Below, piece by piece: positions 1 to 8,347 of a DNA stretch of 64,000 nucleotides. Made by a program: the position numbers and the translations under genes. The notes below the pieces were generated by a model. The model was not told where the DNA came from. It did not search any database and saw only the letters and a list, made by a program, of their open reading frames with translations. Each line of letters opens with the position of its first letter. The first letter of the stretch is position 1. The DNA comes from Hymenobacter metallilatus (GTDB taxonomy: Bacteria > Bacteroidota > Bacteroidia > Cytophagales > Hymenobacteraceae), in the NCBI RefSeq assembly GCF_003944705.1, contig NZ_RWIS01000003.1, positions 388,166 to 452,165 on the forward strand, written 5' to 3'.

Positions 1-1
1 T

Positions 2-133
2 GCTGCTGCGTTAGAAATCGTGTGCTTCGACAGCAGTGTGACCATTGTAAAGTTTAGGAATGAGGAATTAGGATGTCAGTTTTTAGATGCATTTCCGGAT
101 GGGCAAGTTCTGCGAACCACTGCAGTTGAATAG
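2..133 (+). CDS. 3' end of an unknown gene (5' truncated by window edge)
   Basis: An open frame enters from the window edge and runs 43 codons to TAG at 131-133. The translated tail has ordinary protein composition and ends in FPDGQVLRTTAVE. A hairpin with a T-tract about 100 bp downstream fits the end of a rightward unit. I do not recognise the family. The segment FDSSVTIVKFRNEEL loosely resembles small immunity-type or hypothetical proteins, but this is only an impression. It could also be a chance open frame. Confidence 0.4.
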   Translation, partial: AAALEIVCFDSSVTIVKFRNEELGCQFLDAFPDGQVLRTTAVE

Positions 134-235
134 GGGTTTTGAAAGGCCTCTATTTATTAGCCGGCTGCAATAGCGTGAGCAGAACTCCTCTTCGCCACCG
201 GGTAGAAAACGTCATAACATCTTCCACTTACTGCG

Positions 236-276
236 GCCCGCCAGCTTCACTTGAAGCGGCGGGCTGTTGTTTTTTT
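236..276 (+). terminator. Rho-independent terminator
   Basis: A GC-rich stem (gcccgcc at 236-242 with ggcgggc at 258-264, and an inner gcttca/tgaagc pairing) is followed by a T-rich run at 265-276. It lies upstream of the DUF5694-like gene and would end transcription of the preceding gene. Confidence 0.75.
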
Positions 277-341
277 CGGAAGCAAACAGACAGGAAATCC
301 GGCTGTGGATTGTAACTCGCAGCCACACTCATGGCTACACT

Positions 342-1202
342 ATGCTCAAATCTATCCTGCCCGTTATGTTCTGCGCTGTTTCCGGCGTAAGCTGGGCCCA
401 AACGTCCCCCAAGCCCGCCGAGGTAATGGTGGTGGGCTGCGACCATCTCAACCAGATTTACAAACCTGCCAAGCCTGCCACCGACGTGCTGACGCCTCAG
501 GGTCAGCAGGAAATAAGCCGGTTCACGGCCGCCATTGCCCGGTTTCGCCCCGATATGTTGGTAGTGGAAATGCTGCCCGAGGAGCAGCCCCGCCTCGACA
601 GCCTCTACGCCCTCTACCGGCAGGATAAGCTGGACCTAGCCGCGCTGCCCGGCGGCCGGAGCGAAGTGTACCAGGTAGCGTTTCGGCTGGGCAAGCAGCT
701 GCAGCTGCCCCGGATTTACTGCGCCAATGCCCCGGGCGGCACGTCGCAGGGCATTTTACGCACCGGCCAGAACATTGAACTGTACCAGCAGGCCGGGGCG
801 GAGCTGAGCAAAGTAGCCGGGGCCAAGCGGGCTGCGCTGGAAGATGGCAGCCTGCCGTTGTCCCGCTACTTGGCCACCCTCAACCAGCCCGAAATTTACA
901 ACCTGGTGTACCGGCTGCGCTACGTAACACCGGCCCGCGTCACCAACGGCCGCTTCACCAACCCTGACGCGGCCGTGGACACGGCCTTCATCAACCCGCG
1001 CTACATTGGGGCGGAGCTGATATCAGTGTTCAAGAACCGGGACTATAAAATCTACTCCAACATCGTGACGCAGGCGCTGCCGGTCCGGCCGCAGCGGGTG
1101 CTGGCCCTGTTTGGCGCGGCCCACATCGGCTCGTTGCAAAGCATCTTCGCCAGTGACCCGGAGTTTCGGGTGGTGGAGTCGCGGAAGTATCTGAAAAAGT
1201 AG
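342..1202 (+). CDS. secreted DUF5694-like protein
   Basis: This is a 286-residue protein. It begins with a hydrophobic signal peptide ending in VSWAQ. The motif VMVVGCDHLNQIY follows near residue 30, and the segment RPDMLVVEMLPEEQPRLDSLY lies near residues 65-85. Near the C-terminus, LALFGAAHIGSLQSIF recalls the GxxH element of TraB/DUF5694-type proteins, for which a metal-dependent hydrolase fold has been suggested. The frame is open upstream, but the ATG at 342 is chosen because it gives a proper signal peptide. It is probably periplasmic. The catalytic role is unknown; the family assignment is from motif memory only. Confidence 0.65.
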   Translation: MLKSILPVMFCAVSGVSWAQTSPKPAEVMVVGCDHLNQIYKPAKPATDVLTPQGQQEISRFTAAIARFRPDMLVVEMLPEEQPRLDSLYALYRQDKLDLAALPGGRSEVYQVAFRLGKQLQLPRIYCANAPGGTSQGILRTGQNIELYQQAGAELSKVAGAKRAALEDGSLPLSRYLATLNQPEIYNLVYRLRYVTPARVTNGRFTNPDAAVDTAFINPRYIGAELISVFKNRDYKIYSNIVTQALPVRPQRVLALFGAAHIGSLQSIFASDPEFRVVESRKYLKK

Positions 1203-1312
1203 GCAGCACATTCTGAACGCAGGTTGTGGGTAGCACGGCTGCTACGTGAGGGTGATGGTCAGAAAAGTGAAAGTTGCCGTATAGCCTTCCGGACTTAACT
1301 CCTCTGAAGACA

Positions 1313-3040
1313 ATGGCAAAGAAAACCGTAGCGGAAATACTGGTTGATACCCTGGTGGCGGCCGGCGTGCGGCGCGTGTACGGCGTGGTGGGTGACTCGC
1401 TCAACGGCCTTACCGACGAAATCCGGAAGCGCGACAACATTGACTGGGTGCACGTGCGCAACGAGGAAGCCGGCGCGTTTGCCGCCGGGGCCGAGGCCCA
1501 CCTCACCGGCTCCCTGGCCGTGTGCGCCGGCAGCTGTGGCCCCGGCAATACCCACCTCATCAACGGCCTCTACGACTGCCACCGCAGCCGGGTGCCCGTG
1601 CTGGCCATTGCAGCTCAGATTCCGAGCATCGAAATAGGTACCGGCTACTTCCAGGAAACCCACCCCGAAAACACCTTCAAAGAGTGCAGCGCCTACTGCG
1701 AGCTACTGGGTAACCCCGGTCAGGCCGTGCGCATGGTGGAGTCGGCGGTGCAAACGGCCCTTACGCAGCGTGGCGTGGCGGTGCTGGTGATTCCTGGTGA
1801 CATCCAGTACGAGGAAACCGATGCCCCTGAGCCCCGGGTGCCGGCTCTGCGCAGCAAGGCTACGCTGGTGCCGGCTCCAGACGATTTGCGGGCCGCCGCC
1901 GATGTGCTCAATACCGCCGATAAAGTTACCATTCTGGCCGGGGCCGGGTGCGCCGAGGCCCACGCCGAGCTGCTGCAGGTGGCCGAAGCCCTGGGGGCTC
2001 CCGTGGTGCACGCTCTGCGCGGGAAAGAGTACGTGGAGGGCAACAACCCCTACGACGTGGGCATGAGCGGGCTGCTGGGCTTTACCTCCGGCTACGCAGC
2101 CATCATGGATGCCGATGCGCTGCTGATGCTGGGCACGGACTTTCCCTACACCCAGTTTCTGCCCCCGGAAACCCGCACGGTGCAGGTTGACCTGCGCGGG
2201 GAGCACATTGGCCGGCGCACCCGGGTGGAGGTGGGCCTGGTAGGCGACGTGGCCGCCACGCTGCAGGCCCTGTTGCCCATTCTCAACCACAAGCAGGACC
2301 GCCGCCACCTCGAAAAATCTCTGGACCATTACCGGGAAGCCCGCCAGGACCTGGACGAGCTGGCAACCGGCGAGGCCGGCGACACCAGCATGCACCCGCA
2401 ATACGTAGCCCGCCTCCTGAACGAGCAGGCCGCCGAGGACGCCATTTTCACCTGCGACGTGGGCACGCCCACCATCTGGGCGGCCCGCTACCTGCGCATG
2501 AACGGCCGGCGGCGGCTGATTGGCTCCTTCAACCACGGCAGTATGGCCAACGCCATGCCCCAGGCCTTCGGAGCCCAGCTGGCCAGCCCCGGCCGGCAGG
2601 TAATTGCCCTGGCCGGTGATGGGGGCTTTGCCATGCTGATGGGCGAGATGCTGACGCTGAAACAGCTGAAAACACCCGTTAAAATCGTCATCTTCAATAA
2701 CGCCAGTCTGGCCTTTGTGGAGCTGGAAATGAAAGCCGCCGGCATTCTGGAATACGGCACTGAGCTGGATAATCCCAATTTTGCGGCCCTGGCCGAAGCA
2801 GCCGGCGTGCGGGGTATCCGCGTTTCGGACCCCGCTGCACTACCTGCGGCCATTGCCGAAATGCTGGCTCACCCGGGCCCGGTAGTGCTGGATGCCGTGG
2901 TGAAGCGCACGGAGCTGTCGATGCCGCCCACCATTCAGGCCAGCCAGGTAAAAGGATTCAGCTTGTACGCCCTGAAAGCCATCATGAGCGGCCGCGGCGA
3001 CGAAGTGCTGGAGTTGGCGAAAACCAATCTGCTGCGGTAA
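1313..3040 (+). CDS. poxB: pyruvate dehydrogenase (quinone), PoxB
   Basis: This 575-residue thiamine-diphosphate enzyme oxidatively decarboxylates pyruvate to acetate and CO2 and passes electrons through FAD to membrane quinone. Three domains are visible: an N-terminal pyrimidine-binding domain with the catalytic Glu in RNEEAGAFAAGAEAH (about residue 51), a central FAD domain, and a C-terminal pyrophosphate domain with GDGGFAMLMGEM followed by IFNN (about residues 434-462). The C-terminus, GFSLYALKAIMSGRGDEV...LAKTNLLR, closely matches the lipid-activated membrane-binding tail of E. coli PoxB (572 residues), which separates it from acetolactate synthase. The start at 1313 removes a 13-residue non-conserved extension. 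It appears monocistronic. Confidence 0.93.
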   Translation: MAKKTVAEILVDTLVAAGVRRVYGVVGDSLNGLTDEIRKRDNIDWVHVRNEEAGAFAAGAEAHLTGSLAVCAGSCGPGNTHLINGLYDCHRSRVPVLAIAAQIPSIEIGTGYFQETHPENTFKECSAYCELLGNPGQAVRMVESAVQTALTQRGVAVLVIPGDIQYEETDAPEPRVPALRSKATLVPAPDDLRAAADVLNTADKVTILAGAGCAEAHAELLQVAEALGAPVVHALRGKEYVEGNNPYDVGMSGLLGFTSGYAAIMDADALLMLGTDFPYTQFLPPETRTVQVDLRGEHIGRRTRVEVGLVGDVAATLQALLPILNHKQDRRHLEKSLDHYREARQDLDELATGEAGDTSMHPQYVARLLNEQAAEDAIFTCDVGTPTIWAARYLRMNGRRRLIGSFNHGSMANAMPQAFGAQLASPGRQVIALAGDGGFAMLMGEMLTLKQLKTPVKIVIFNNASLAFVELEMKAAGILEYGTELDNPNFAALAEAAGVRGIRVSDPAALPAAIAEMLAHPGPVVLDAVVKRTELSMPPTIQASQVKGFSLYALKAIMSGRGDEVLELAKTNLLR

Positions 3041-3525
3041 GGAAGCACTCAAAGAGTACGGTTTTAATGCTTTAGCAGAGCGCCGTTCCGAGCGGAGTGC
3101 AAGAATGACGAGTAGGGAAGCTGTTTACGAAGGCATTTAGGGCATGTGGACAGTTAACACAATGCACTACCAGAGAACGTCCTTCCTCGGCTTCGCTCGG
3201 AAGGACGTTCTTCTTATATGACTGACCACACAGCCTAGGAGGTCGTTGGAAATTAGCGGAACGCTATGCGCTGTCTGGTGTTCCGCTACTGCCCGAAGTC
3301 TCCTACTTGGGCAGTGTTTAGGAATTGTCATGCTTCGACAAGCTACGGCTGGCAGCAACTTCCTTTTTATAAATTCCTAAACGCTTCCAGCAATGAAAGG
3401 CTCCGAATGAACAAATAGGCCCGCTCAGGCTGTTATTTCCGGATAAACCTGTGCGGTGAACCCGCGCGGGTTGTGTTTATTTGCTCCTTCTGCTTCTCGC
3501 GGCTTCCGCTGCCGCCTGCTGATCC
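3041..3525. other. long intergenic gap with one hairpin
   Basis: No convincing gene is seen in this 485-bp gap. Short open frames on both strands lack protein-like composition. It contains the inverted repeat at 3175-3210 described separately. The remaining sequence is unremarkable. Confidence 0.6.
3175..3210. repeat. 12-bp perfect inverted repeat (hairpin)
   Basis: gaacgtccttcc at 3175-3186 is exactly mirrored at 3199-3210 around a 12-nt loop. The loop contains ctcggcttcgctcgg-type sequence also met in the longer inverted repeats of this window. It has no T-tract, so it is probably a member of the intergenic palindrome family rather than a plain terminator. Confidence 0.7.
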
Positions 3526-4401
3526 ATGACCAACAAAGAAATAAAAGCCCTTATCTCCCTGCTCGACGACCCGGAAGTTGCCCCGCAGATTCAGGAGAAG
3601 ATTCAGACTCTGGGCGAAACCATTATTCCGTTTCTGGAGGAAAGCTGGGAGGAAACCCTGGATTCCCAGCAGCAGCAGCGCCTGGAGGACCTGATCCATC
3701 ATTTGCAGTTTGAGGGGTTGCAGCAGCGCCTGCGCGTGTGGCGCGACTCCGGCGGCGAAAACCTGCTGGAGGGCATGTGGCTGCTCAACAGCTACCAGTA
3801 TCCCGACGCCGATTTTCAGGTGCTGAACCGGGCCATTGAGCAGTTGCGCTTTGAGGTGTGGACGCTGCTGCAACCCGAAATGCACCCCGCCGACCAGGTA
3901 CAAACCCTGAACCATGTGCTCTTCCGCACGCACAAGTTTGCCGCCAACACCCAGAATTTCCATTCCCCAGCCAACTCCATGCTGCACCGGGTGCTGGAAA
4001 CCCGCCGCGGCAATCCGCTCACGCTCTGCGTAATTTATCTGCTGGTGGCGCAGCGCCTGAAACTGCCGGTATTTGGTGTGAACCTGCCCAACCTGTTTGT
4101 GCTCACCTACCGTCTGGAGCCGCCTCTGGAGCCGTTTTATATAAACTGCTACAACCGGGGGCTGGTCCTCTCGCGCACTGATATTGAGCACTATATTGCC
4201 CAGCTCAACCTCACGCCCAACGAAATCTTTTTTGAGCCCTGCTCGCACCTGGATATTGTGCGCCGGGCCCTGCGCAACCTGCAGCTCAGCTTCGAGAAGC
4301 TGCAGGAACCCGCCAAAGCCGCCGAAGTGGGTCAGCTGCTGACCATCCTCACGGACGACGTGCAGACTGACAATCCCCAAGCCGCCCCCGACGAGGAGTA
4401 A
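3526..4401 (+). CDS. SirB1-family transglutaminase-like protein
   Basis: This 291-residue cytoplasmic protein has an N-terminal helical half (residues 1-110) and a SirB1/transglutaminase-core-2 half. The diagnostic stretch GNPLTLCVIYLLVAQRLKLPV and then GVNLPNLFVLTY lies at about residues 158-190. The family fold is related to transglutaminase, but many members are thought not to be active enzymes. The histidine usually seen after NLPN is replaced by Leu here, which argues against catalysis. The function in Bacteroidota is not established. No operon partner is apparent. The tail is acidic. Confidence 0.8.
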   Translation: MTNKEIKALISLLDDPEVAPQIQEKIQTLGETIIPFLEESWEETLDSQQQQRLEDLIHHLQFEGLQQRLRVWRDSGGENLLEGMWLLNSYQYPDADFQVLNRAIEQLRFEVWTLLQPEMHPADQVQTLNHVLFRTHKFAANTQNFHSPANSMLHRVLETRRGNPLTLCVIYLLVAQRLKLPVFGVNLPNLFVLTYRLEPPLEPFYINCYNRGLVLSRTDIEHYIAQLNLTPNEIFFEPCSHLDIVRRALRNLQLSFEKLQEPAKAAEVGQLLTILTDDVQTDNPQAAPDEE

Positions 4402-4410
4402 GGTTGTGAG

Positions 4411-4583
4411 CCGCGTGTCGTTGCGCGGACGAAGGACGACGCAATCCGTCTTATTGTACACGCAAAACGCCCGAATATGCAAAGCCCCTGACGTGCATAC
4501 ATCAGGGGCTTTCGAGTAGGTCAGCGTTTTATACTTGGAGAAAGATGGATTGCGTCGTTCTTCGTCCGCGCAATAACACGCGG
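4411..4583. repeat. nested palindrome with terminator hairpin between converging genes
   Basis: The outer arms (about 4411-4452 and 4541-4583) are inverted copies with a few mismatches and include gcaatcc/ggattgc. Inside is a second aaaacgc/gcgtttt pair. At the centre is a perfect hairpin, aaagcccctga (4478-4488) with tcaggggcttt (4501-4511). It separates the rightward SirB1-like gene from the leftward redoxin gene, so it can act as a bidirectional terminator. Confidence 0.75.
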
Positions 4584-4603
4584 TCCAACCGACTTATTTC
4601 TGC

Positions 4604-5212
4604 TTAAAACTTCTTGATCAGGCAGCCAGCGGCGCGTCTGTCGGAGACGGTGGCGGGGCGGCCGGCCAGCAGGTTATCAAGCACCAGTTCCACGTATTTC
4701 TCCTTGGCGTAGGCTTCTACCTGGGGATTGTCGTCGATGGCACCCTTGTAGCGCACGGCAAATCCGTCACCCACGGGTTGTAGCACAACGGCCTCGGGGG
4801 TTTTGCTGGCTCCCAGCAGGGTGCTCACCTTCTGGCCTTCATCCGTGAGCAGGGGCAGGTCGGGTCCGGCCGTTTTCACCTTGAGCTTTTCGGCGTCGCC
4901 CGTGTCGGCGCTGGCCTCCAGGTTGATGGGGGTATTTACAAACAGAAACTGCACTCCTTTGGCGCTGTATTCCGTGCTTAGTGCGGCCAGACGGCTTTGG
5001 TAGAGCTTGGAAAAGGCGCAGGCGGGATTCAGGAACACCACTACCACGGCCTTGCTGCCAGCGTAGCTTTTCAGAGCCACTTCGGCATTGGAAGCATTTT
5101 TCAGGCTGAAATCCGCCACGGAACGGTTGCCCTGGGCACGGGCCACGCTAACAGCTACGGTACAGAACAGCAGGGCAGCAGCGGCAACTATGGAAATTCG
5201 GCGAAATGACAT
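4604..5212 (-). CDS. secreted thioredoxin-like (redoxin) protein
   Basis: This 202-residue protein has a signal peptide (MSFRRISIVAAAALLFCTVAVS then AQG). A peroxiredoxin/redoxin fold follows, with VADFSLKNASNAEVALKSY and KAVVVVFLNPACAFSKLYQSRL. The usual CxxC is reduced to one Cys (NPACAFSK), and a second Cys lies near the C-terminus in GCLIKKF, an arrangement seen in some Bacteroidota thioredoxin-like proteins. A role in periplasmic thiol or peroxide chemistry is inferred. The ATG at 5212 is chosen over a 36-residue upstream extension because it starts the signal peptide. The gap to the upstream phosphopantetheinyl transferase gene is 112 bp and both read leftward. Confidence 0.8.
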   Translation of the reverse strand: MSFRRISIVAAAALLFCTVAVSVARAQGNRSVADFSLKNASNAEVALKSYAGSKAVVVVFLNPACAFSKLYQSRLAALSTEYSAKGVQFLFVNTPINLEASADTGDAEKLKVKTAGPDLPLLTDEGQKVSTLLGASKTPEAVVLQPVGDGFAVRYKGAIDDNPQVEAYAKEKYVELVLDNLLAGRPATVSDRRAAGCLIKKF

Positions 5213-5324
5213 GGGCAGTGAAAGGGAAATGCGGCGGTGGTAAGCGGTGCAATACGACAGTAGCGGGGAAGAGGAGGTATTCCGTGTGCTTGAGTGGTAC
5301 AAGCGGAACGACAAACCCACCAGT

Positions 5325-5984
5325 TCACCATTTCAGTATCTCACCAATGGTGTAAGTTAGGATGTAGTCGGGAGTTGGGCGCATATACTGGATCTGGTGT
5401 TGGCTGCGGGAGTTTTCGAGCAGCAGGTGTCCCGTCAGCACACCAGCCTCCCGCAGCTCAAACGGGCTGAGCAACAAGTGCTCTTTAAACACCAGGCCCC
5501 GGCGGCTATGCAGCTTGTATAACGTCTCCTTGGCGCTCCAATACAGACAATACTTCGATGCGTCGCTGCCGGCGTCGGCCAGCTCGGATTCCGCCAGAAC
5601 CCGGTGGGCCAACTTTTTAGCTTTCGGGCGTATCATTTCAATATCTATGCCAACCCGCTCATGGGCGGAAAGCACCGCCGCTACCCACTCACCCGAGTGC
5701 GACAAAGAAATGCCGTAGGCAGGCAACTCCTGGAAGTAGGGCCGGCCGTTTTCATCGTTGTGCAGGGTGGCCGGGGCATCGTTCAGCTCCCGCAGCAGCT
5801 GGTGGGCCAGCACCCGGCCGGCCAGCCACTGCCGGGCCCGTAGCTCGTCGCGGCCCTGAGGAAAGCGGGCCAGGTAGTGGGCCTGCGCCGGCAGCTGGGC
5901 CCAAAGCGCCTCGGCTGGTTCCGTCAGGTGCCAGAGCCCCAGCACGGCCGTTTGGGAAAGAGGGGAGAGGGAGTGAAGGGGCAA
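5325..5984 (-). CDS. 4'-phosphopantetheinyl transferase superfamily protein
   Basis: This 219-residue enzyme transfers phosphopantetheine from CoA to a carrier-protein serine. Both diagnostic motifs are present: GIDIE (Asp114, Glu116, Mg2+ ligands) and WSAKETLYK (about residues 149-157). SLSHSGEWVAA at about 94-104 is the usual preceding element. The length fits Sfp/EntD-type enzymes rather than the short AcpS. No ATG is available. The TTG at 5984 gives a family-like N-terminus (MPLH...LGLWHLTE); the GTG at 5945 is an alternative. The N-terminal coding region runs into degenerate GTGAA/GAATGA repeats, so the 5' end may have been remodelled. Confidence 0.88.
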   Translation of the reverse strand: MPLHSLSPLSQTAVLGLWHLTEPAEALWAQLPAQAHYLARFPQGRDELRARQWLAGRVLAHQLLRELNDAPATLHNDENGRPYFQELPAYGISLSHSGEWVAAVLSAHERVGIDIEMIRPKAKKLAHRVLAESELADAGSDASKYCLYWSAKETLYKLHSRRGLVFKEHLLLSPFELREAGVLTGHLLLENSRSQHQIQYMRPTPDYILTYTIGEILKW

Positions 5985-6068
5985 AAGGCAAAGGAATGAA
6001 GGAGTGAATAAGTGAAGGTACTACCAGAACGTGTACCCTGGCGCGCAGCTCCGGTCGTCGTTGTTCTT

Positions 6069-6164
6069 GTACCCCGAAGCTGTGCTTCGGCCCGCGTCAG
6101 GGACTAAACTCATTATCTGGGTTGATTAGCCTCTCACGTGAGCCGAAGCACAGCTTCGGGGTAC
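6069..6164. repeat. 23-bp perfect inverted repeat upstream of the WD40 gene
   Basis: The 23-bp arm at 6069-6091 is exactly mirrored at 6142-6164. Each arm is itself a small palindrome (ccgaagctgtgcttcgg). The 50-bp spacer holds no gene. The element lies in the divergent gap between the phosphopantetheinyl transferase and the WD40 gene. Confidence 0.85.
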
Positions 6165-6202
6165 ACGTTCTATCTTCGCGCAGTCATCTATTCCTGTTAC
6201 CC

Positions 6203-7129
6203 TTGTCCACTCGCCCCCAGGTTCACAAAGCAGCTTCTCTCACCGGCCACCGCGACTGTGTGTACGCCCTGACCGGCATGGCCGGTGGTGAAACCGTGTT
6301 TTCGTCGGGGGCCGATGGGTTGGTGGTGGCCTGGCAGGCCGATGCGCCCGGGCAGGACGGCGAACTGCTGGCCCGGGTGGAAAACTCGGTGTATGCGCTA
6401 CTGCATCTGCCGGAGCAGAACCTGCTGGTGCTTGGCCATAATTTTCAGGGCGTGCAGGTGCTGGACCTCGGTACTAAAACCCTGCTGCACGCTACGGCCC
6501 TGCCCCCGGTAGCCATTTTCGATGTGGTGTATTCTGAGGCCCGACAGCGCCTGTACGTGGCCCTGGCCGATGGCACCCTGGCCGTGCTGCGCGGCCCCGA
6601 TTTTTCGGTGGAAACCCTGCTGCGCGTGTCCGACAAAAGCCTACGCTGCCTGGCTTTGCACGAGCAGCGCGGTGAGCTGGCCGTGGGTGGCTCCGACCAT
6701 CTGGTGCGGGTGCTCGATGCCGACTCGCTGCGGGTGAGGAACGTGCTGGCCGGGGCTACCAACTCGGTGTTTACCTGCGCCTACTCGCCCGGGGGGCGCT
6801 ACCTGCTCACGGCCGGCCGCGACGCCCACCTGCGCATCTGGGACGTGGCCGCCGGCTACCAGGAGCACCGCAGCATAGTGGCCCACATGTTCACCATCAA
6901 CCACCTGGCCTTCTCGCCCGATGCCCGCCTGCTGGCTACCTGCAGCATGGACAAAAGCATCAAGCTCTGGGACGCCGAAACCTGGCAGCTGCTGCGGGTG
7001 GTGGACAAGGCCCGGCACGCCGGCCACGGCACCTCAGTAAACAAGTTATTTTGGCCGGGAAGCGGGAATAGGCTAGTTTCGTGTAGCGACGACCGTAGCC
7101 TGGTCGTTTGGCAGGTTGGTAGTGAGTAG
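6203..7129 (+). CDS. WD40-repeat protein
   Basis: This is a protein of about 308 residues with six to seven WD40 blades. Examples are LTGHRDCVYAL, VFTCAYSPGGRYLLTAGRDAHLRIWDV, INHLAFSPDARLLATCSMDKSIKLWD and NKLFWPGSGNRLVSCSDDRSLVVWQV. No signal peptide is seen, so a cytoplasmic beta-propeller scaffold is likely. The upstream in-frame ATG at 6122 lies inside the preceding inverted repeat and adds residues unlike the family. TTG at 6203 gives MSTRPQVHKAASLTGH and is preferred. The stop codon lies within degenerate repeats (7114-7149) that continue into the next intergenic gap. Confidence 0.85.
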   Translation: MSTRPQVHKAASLTGHRDCVYALTGMAGGETVFSSGADGLVVAWQADAPGQDGELLARVENSVYALLHLPEQNLLVLGHNFQGVQVLDLGTKTLLHATALPPVAIFDVVYSEARQRLYVALADGTLAVLRGPDFSVETLLRVSDKSLRCLALHEQRGELAVGGSDHLVRVLDADSLRVRNVLAGATNSVFTCAYSPGGRYLLTAGRDAHLRIWDVAAGYQEHRSIVAHMFTINHLAFSPDARLLATCSMDKSIKLWDAETWQLLRVVDKARHAGHGTSVNKLFWPGSGNRLVSCSDDRSLVVWQVGSE

Positions 7130-7242
7130 CTGGTAGTTGGTAATAAGAAAGGGCAGCAAACACGTGCGGATGCTGGGCCTTGACCTGTATACCGCTACTG
7201 CCATGTCCTAGTCTCAATACCTGATACCTATTACTCAGTACC
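7114..7242. repeat. head-to-head degenerate short tandem repeats before the divIVA-like gene
   Basis: The left arm (7114-7149) repeats ggtagt/gagta/ttggtaa-like units. The right arm (7210-7242) repeats the reverse complement (caatacctgatacc, tattactcagtacc). The arms flank about 60 bp of unique sequence. The left arm supplies the last codons of the WD40 gene and the right arm ends 3 nt before the next ATG. The same architecture occurs before mutB and GH3. Confidence 0.55.
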
Positions 7243-7245
7243 ACA

Positions 7246-8208
7246 ATGAAAATCACCGCCCTCGATATCCGGCAGAAAACCTTTGAAAAAGCCTTTCGCG
7301 GGTTGGATAAGGACGAAGTGCAGGCCTTTCTGCTAACTCTTTCCCAGCAGTGGGAGCGAATGGGCGACGAAAACCGGGAGCTGCGCCTCAAGCTCGACCA
7401 CGCCACCCAGGAAGTGAGCAAGATGCGGGAGGTAGAAACCAGCCTCTACCGCACCCTCAAAACGGCCGAAGACACTGGCAACAGCATTACCGAGCAGGCC
7501 CAGCGCGACGCCCAGCTGCGCATCCGGGAAGCCCAGCTACAAGCCGAGCAGTTGCTGGCCGATGCCCGCCAGAAAGCCCGCACCGTGGTCGACGATGCCT
7601 ACCAGCAGGCGGAGCGGACCGTGGCTGATATGCAGAAGGAGGTAAATGGTTTGGGCCAGGAATGCCAGCGGCTGGAAAGTATGCTGGACAGCCTCACCCG
7701 CGACCTGCACAACCTGGCCTCTGATGCCCTGGCCAAAGTGGAAAAAGCCCGCACCCGGCCAAAATCCAGCACGGCGGCCATCCTTTCCAAAGCGGCCAGC
7801 GTAAAAGTAAACCGCCCGCACCCTGCGGACGATTCACCCAAACCAGACGCCGCCATGTACGTTTCCACTGCTTCTTCTGCTGCTACCGCCACTGCTGTAG
7901 CGGGTAGTGTAGCTGCTTTTCGCGCCGGTACCCCCGAGGTAGCGGAGCGCCAGCCCATCGGCTACAACCCCAAGCCCGGCCAACAGCCTGACCCCAACCA
8001 ACCCGAGCGGCCCGAGCCGGAAATTGAGCGGCCCGGTGCCCCCATTCCCGGGGCCCCCAACCCGGCCGTGCAGCCCGATATCCGTCCCGGTAGCCCCGAC
8101 CGACCCGAAATTCCGCAGCCGGTGCCGCCTTCCCACCCCGGCCACTCGGACCAGCCTAACATGCAAGCTGAGGCCCTGGGGGAGAAATCCTTCTTTGATG
8201 AGATTTAA
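7246..8208 (+). CDS. DivIVA-domain coiled-coil protein with proline-rich tail
   Basis: This is a 320-residue cytoplasmic protein. Residues 1-30 (MKITALDIRQKTFEKAFRG then LDKDEVQAFL) match the DivIVA/GpsB N-terminal lipid-binding element. Residues 30-160 form a long coiled coil rich in E, Q, R and K. Residues 165-315 are a low-complexity region of Ala/Ser and then repeated Pro-rich segments (PERPEPEIERPGAPIPGAP). DivIVA proteins recruit partners to curved or polar membrane in Gram-positive bacteria; the role in Bacteroidota is not settled. A hairpin terminator follows directly. The Pro-rich tail might be a partner-docking region (inference). Confidence 0.82.
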   Translation: MKITALDIRQKTFEKAFRGLDKDEVQAFLLTLSQQWERMGDENRELRLKLDHATQEVSKMREVETSLYRTLKTAEDTGNSITEQAQRDAQLRIREAQLQAEQLLADARQKARTVVDDAYQQAERTVADMQKEVNGLGQECQRLESMLDSLTRDLHNLASDALAKVEKARTRPKSSTAAILSKAASVKVNRPHPADDSPKPDAAMYVSTASSAATATAVAGSVAAFRAGTPEVAERQPIGYNPKPGQQPDPNQPERPEPEIERPGAPIPGAPNPAVQPDIRPGSPDRPEIPQPVPPSHPGHSDQPNMQAEALGEKSFFDEI

Positions 8209-8241
8209 CCGTACTGCCTGACTTCAGGTGGTCCAGTACAT

Positions 8242-8270
8242 AAAGCCTGCCCGCTGGGGCGGGCTTTTTT
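8242..8270 (+). terminator. Rho-independent terminator
   Basis: The stem gcctgcccgc/ggcgggct with flanking A and T tracts (aaagcc...ggcttttttg) lies 34 nt downstream of the DivIVA-like stop codon. Confidence 0.85.
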
Positions 8271-8347
8271 GTTTCCTTTGCCGGTTGTACGCATCCGGGC
8301 GAGGAGCATTACTGCCTTACCCGTTCACCATTTTACCATTTTACCGC

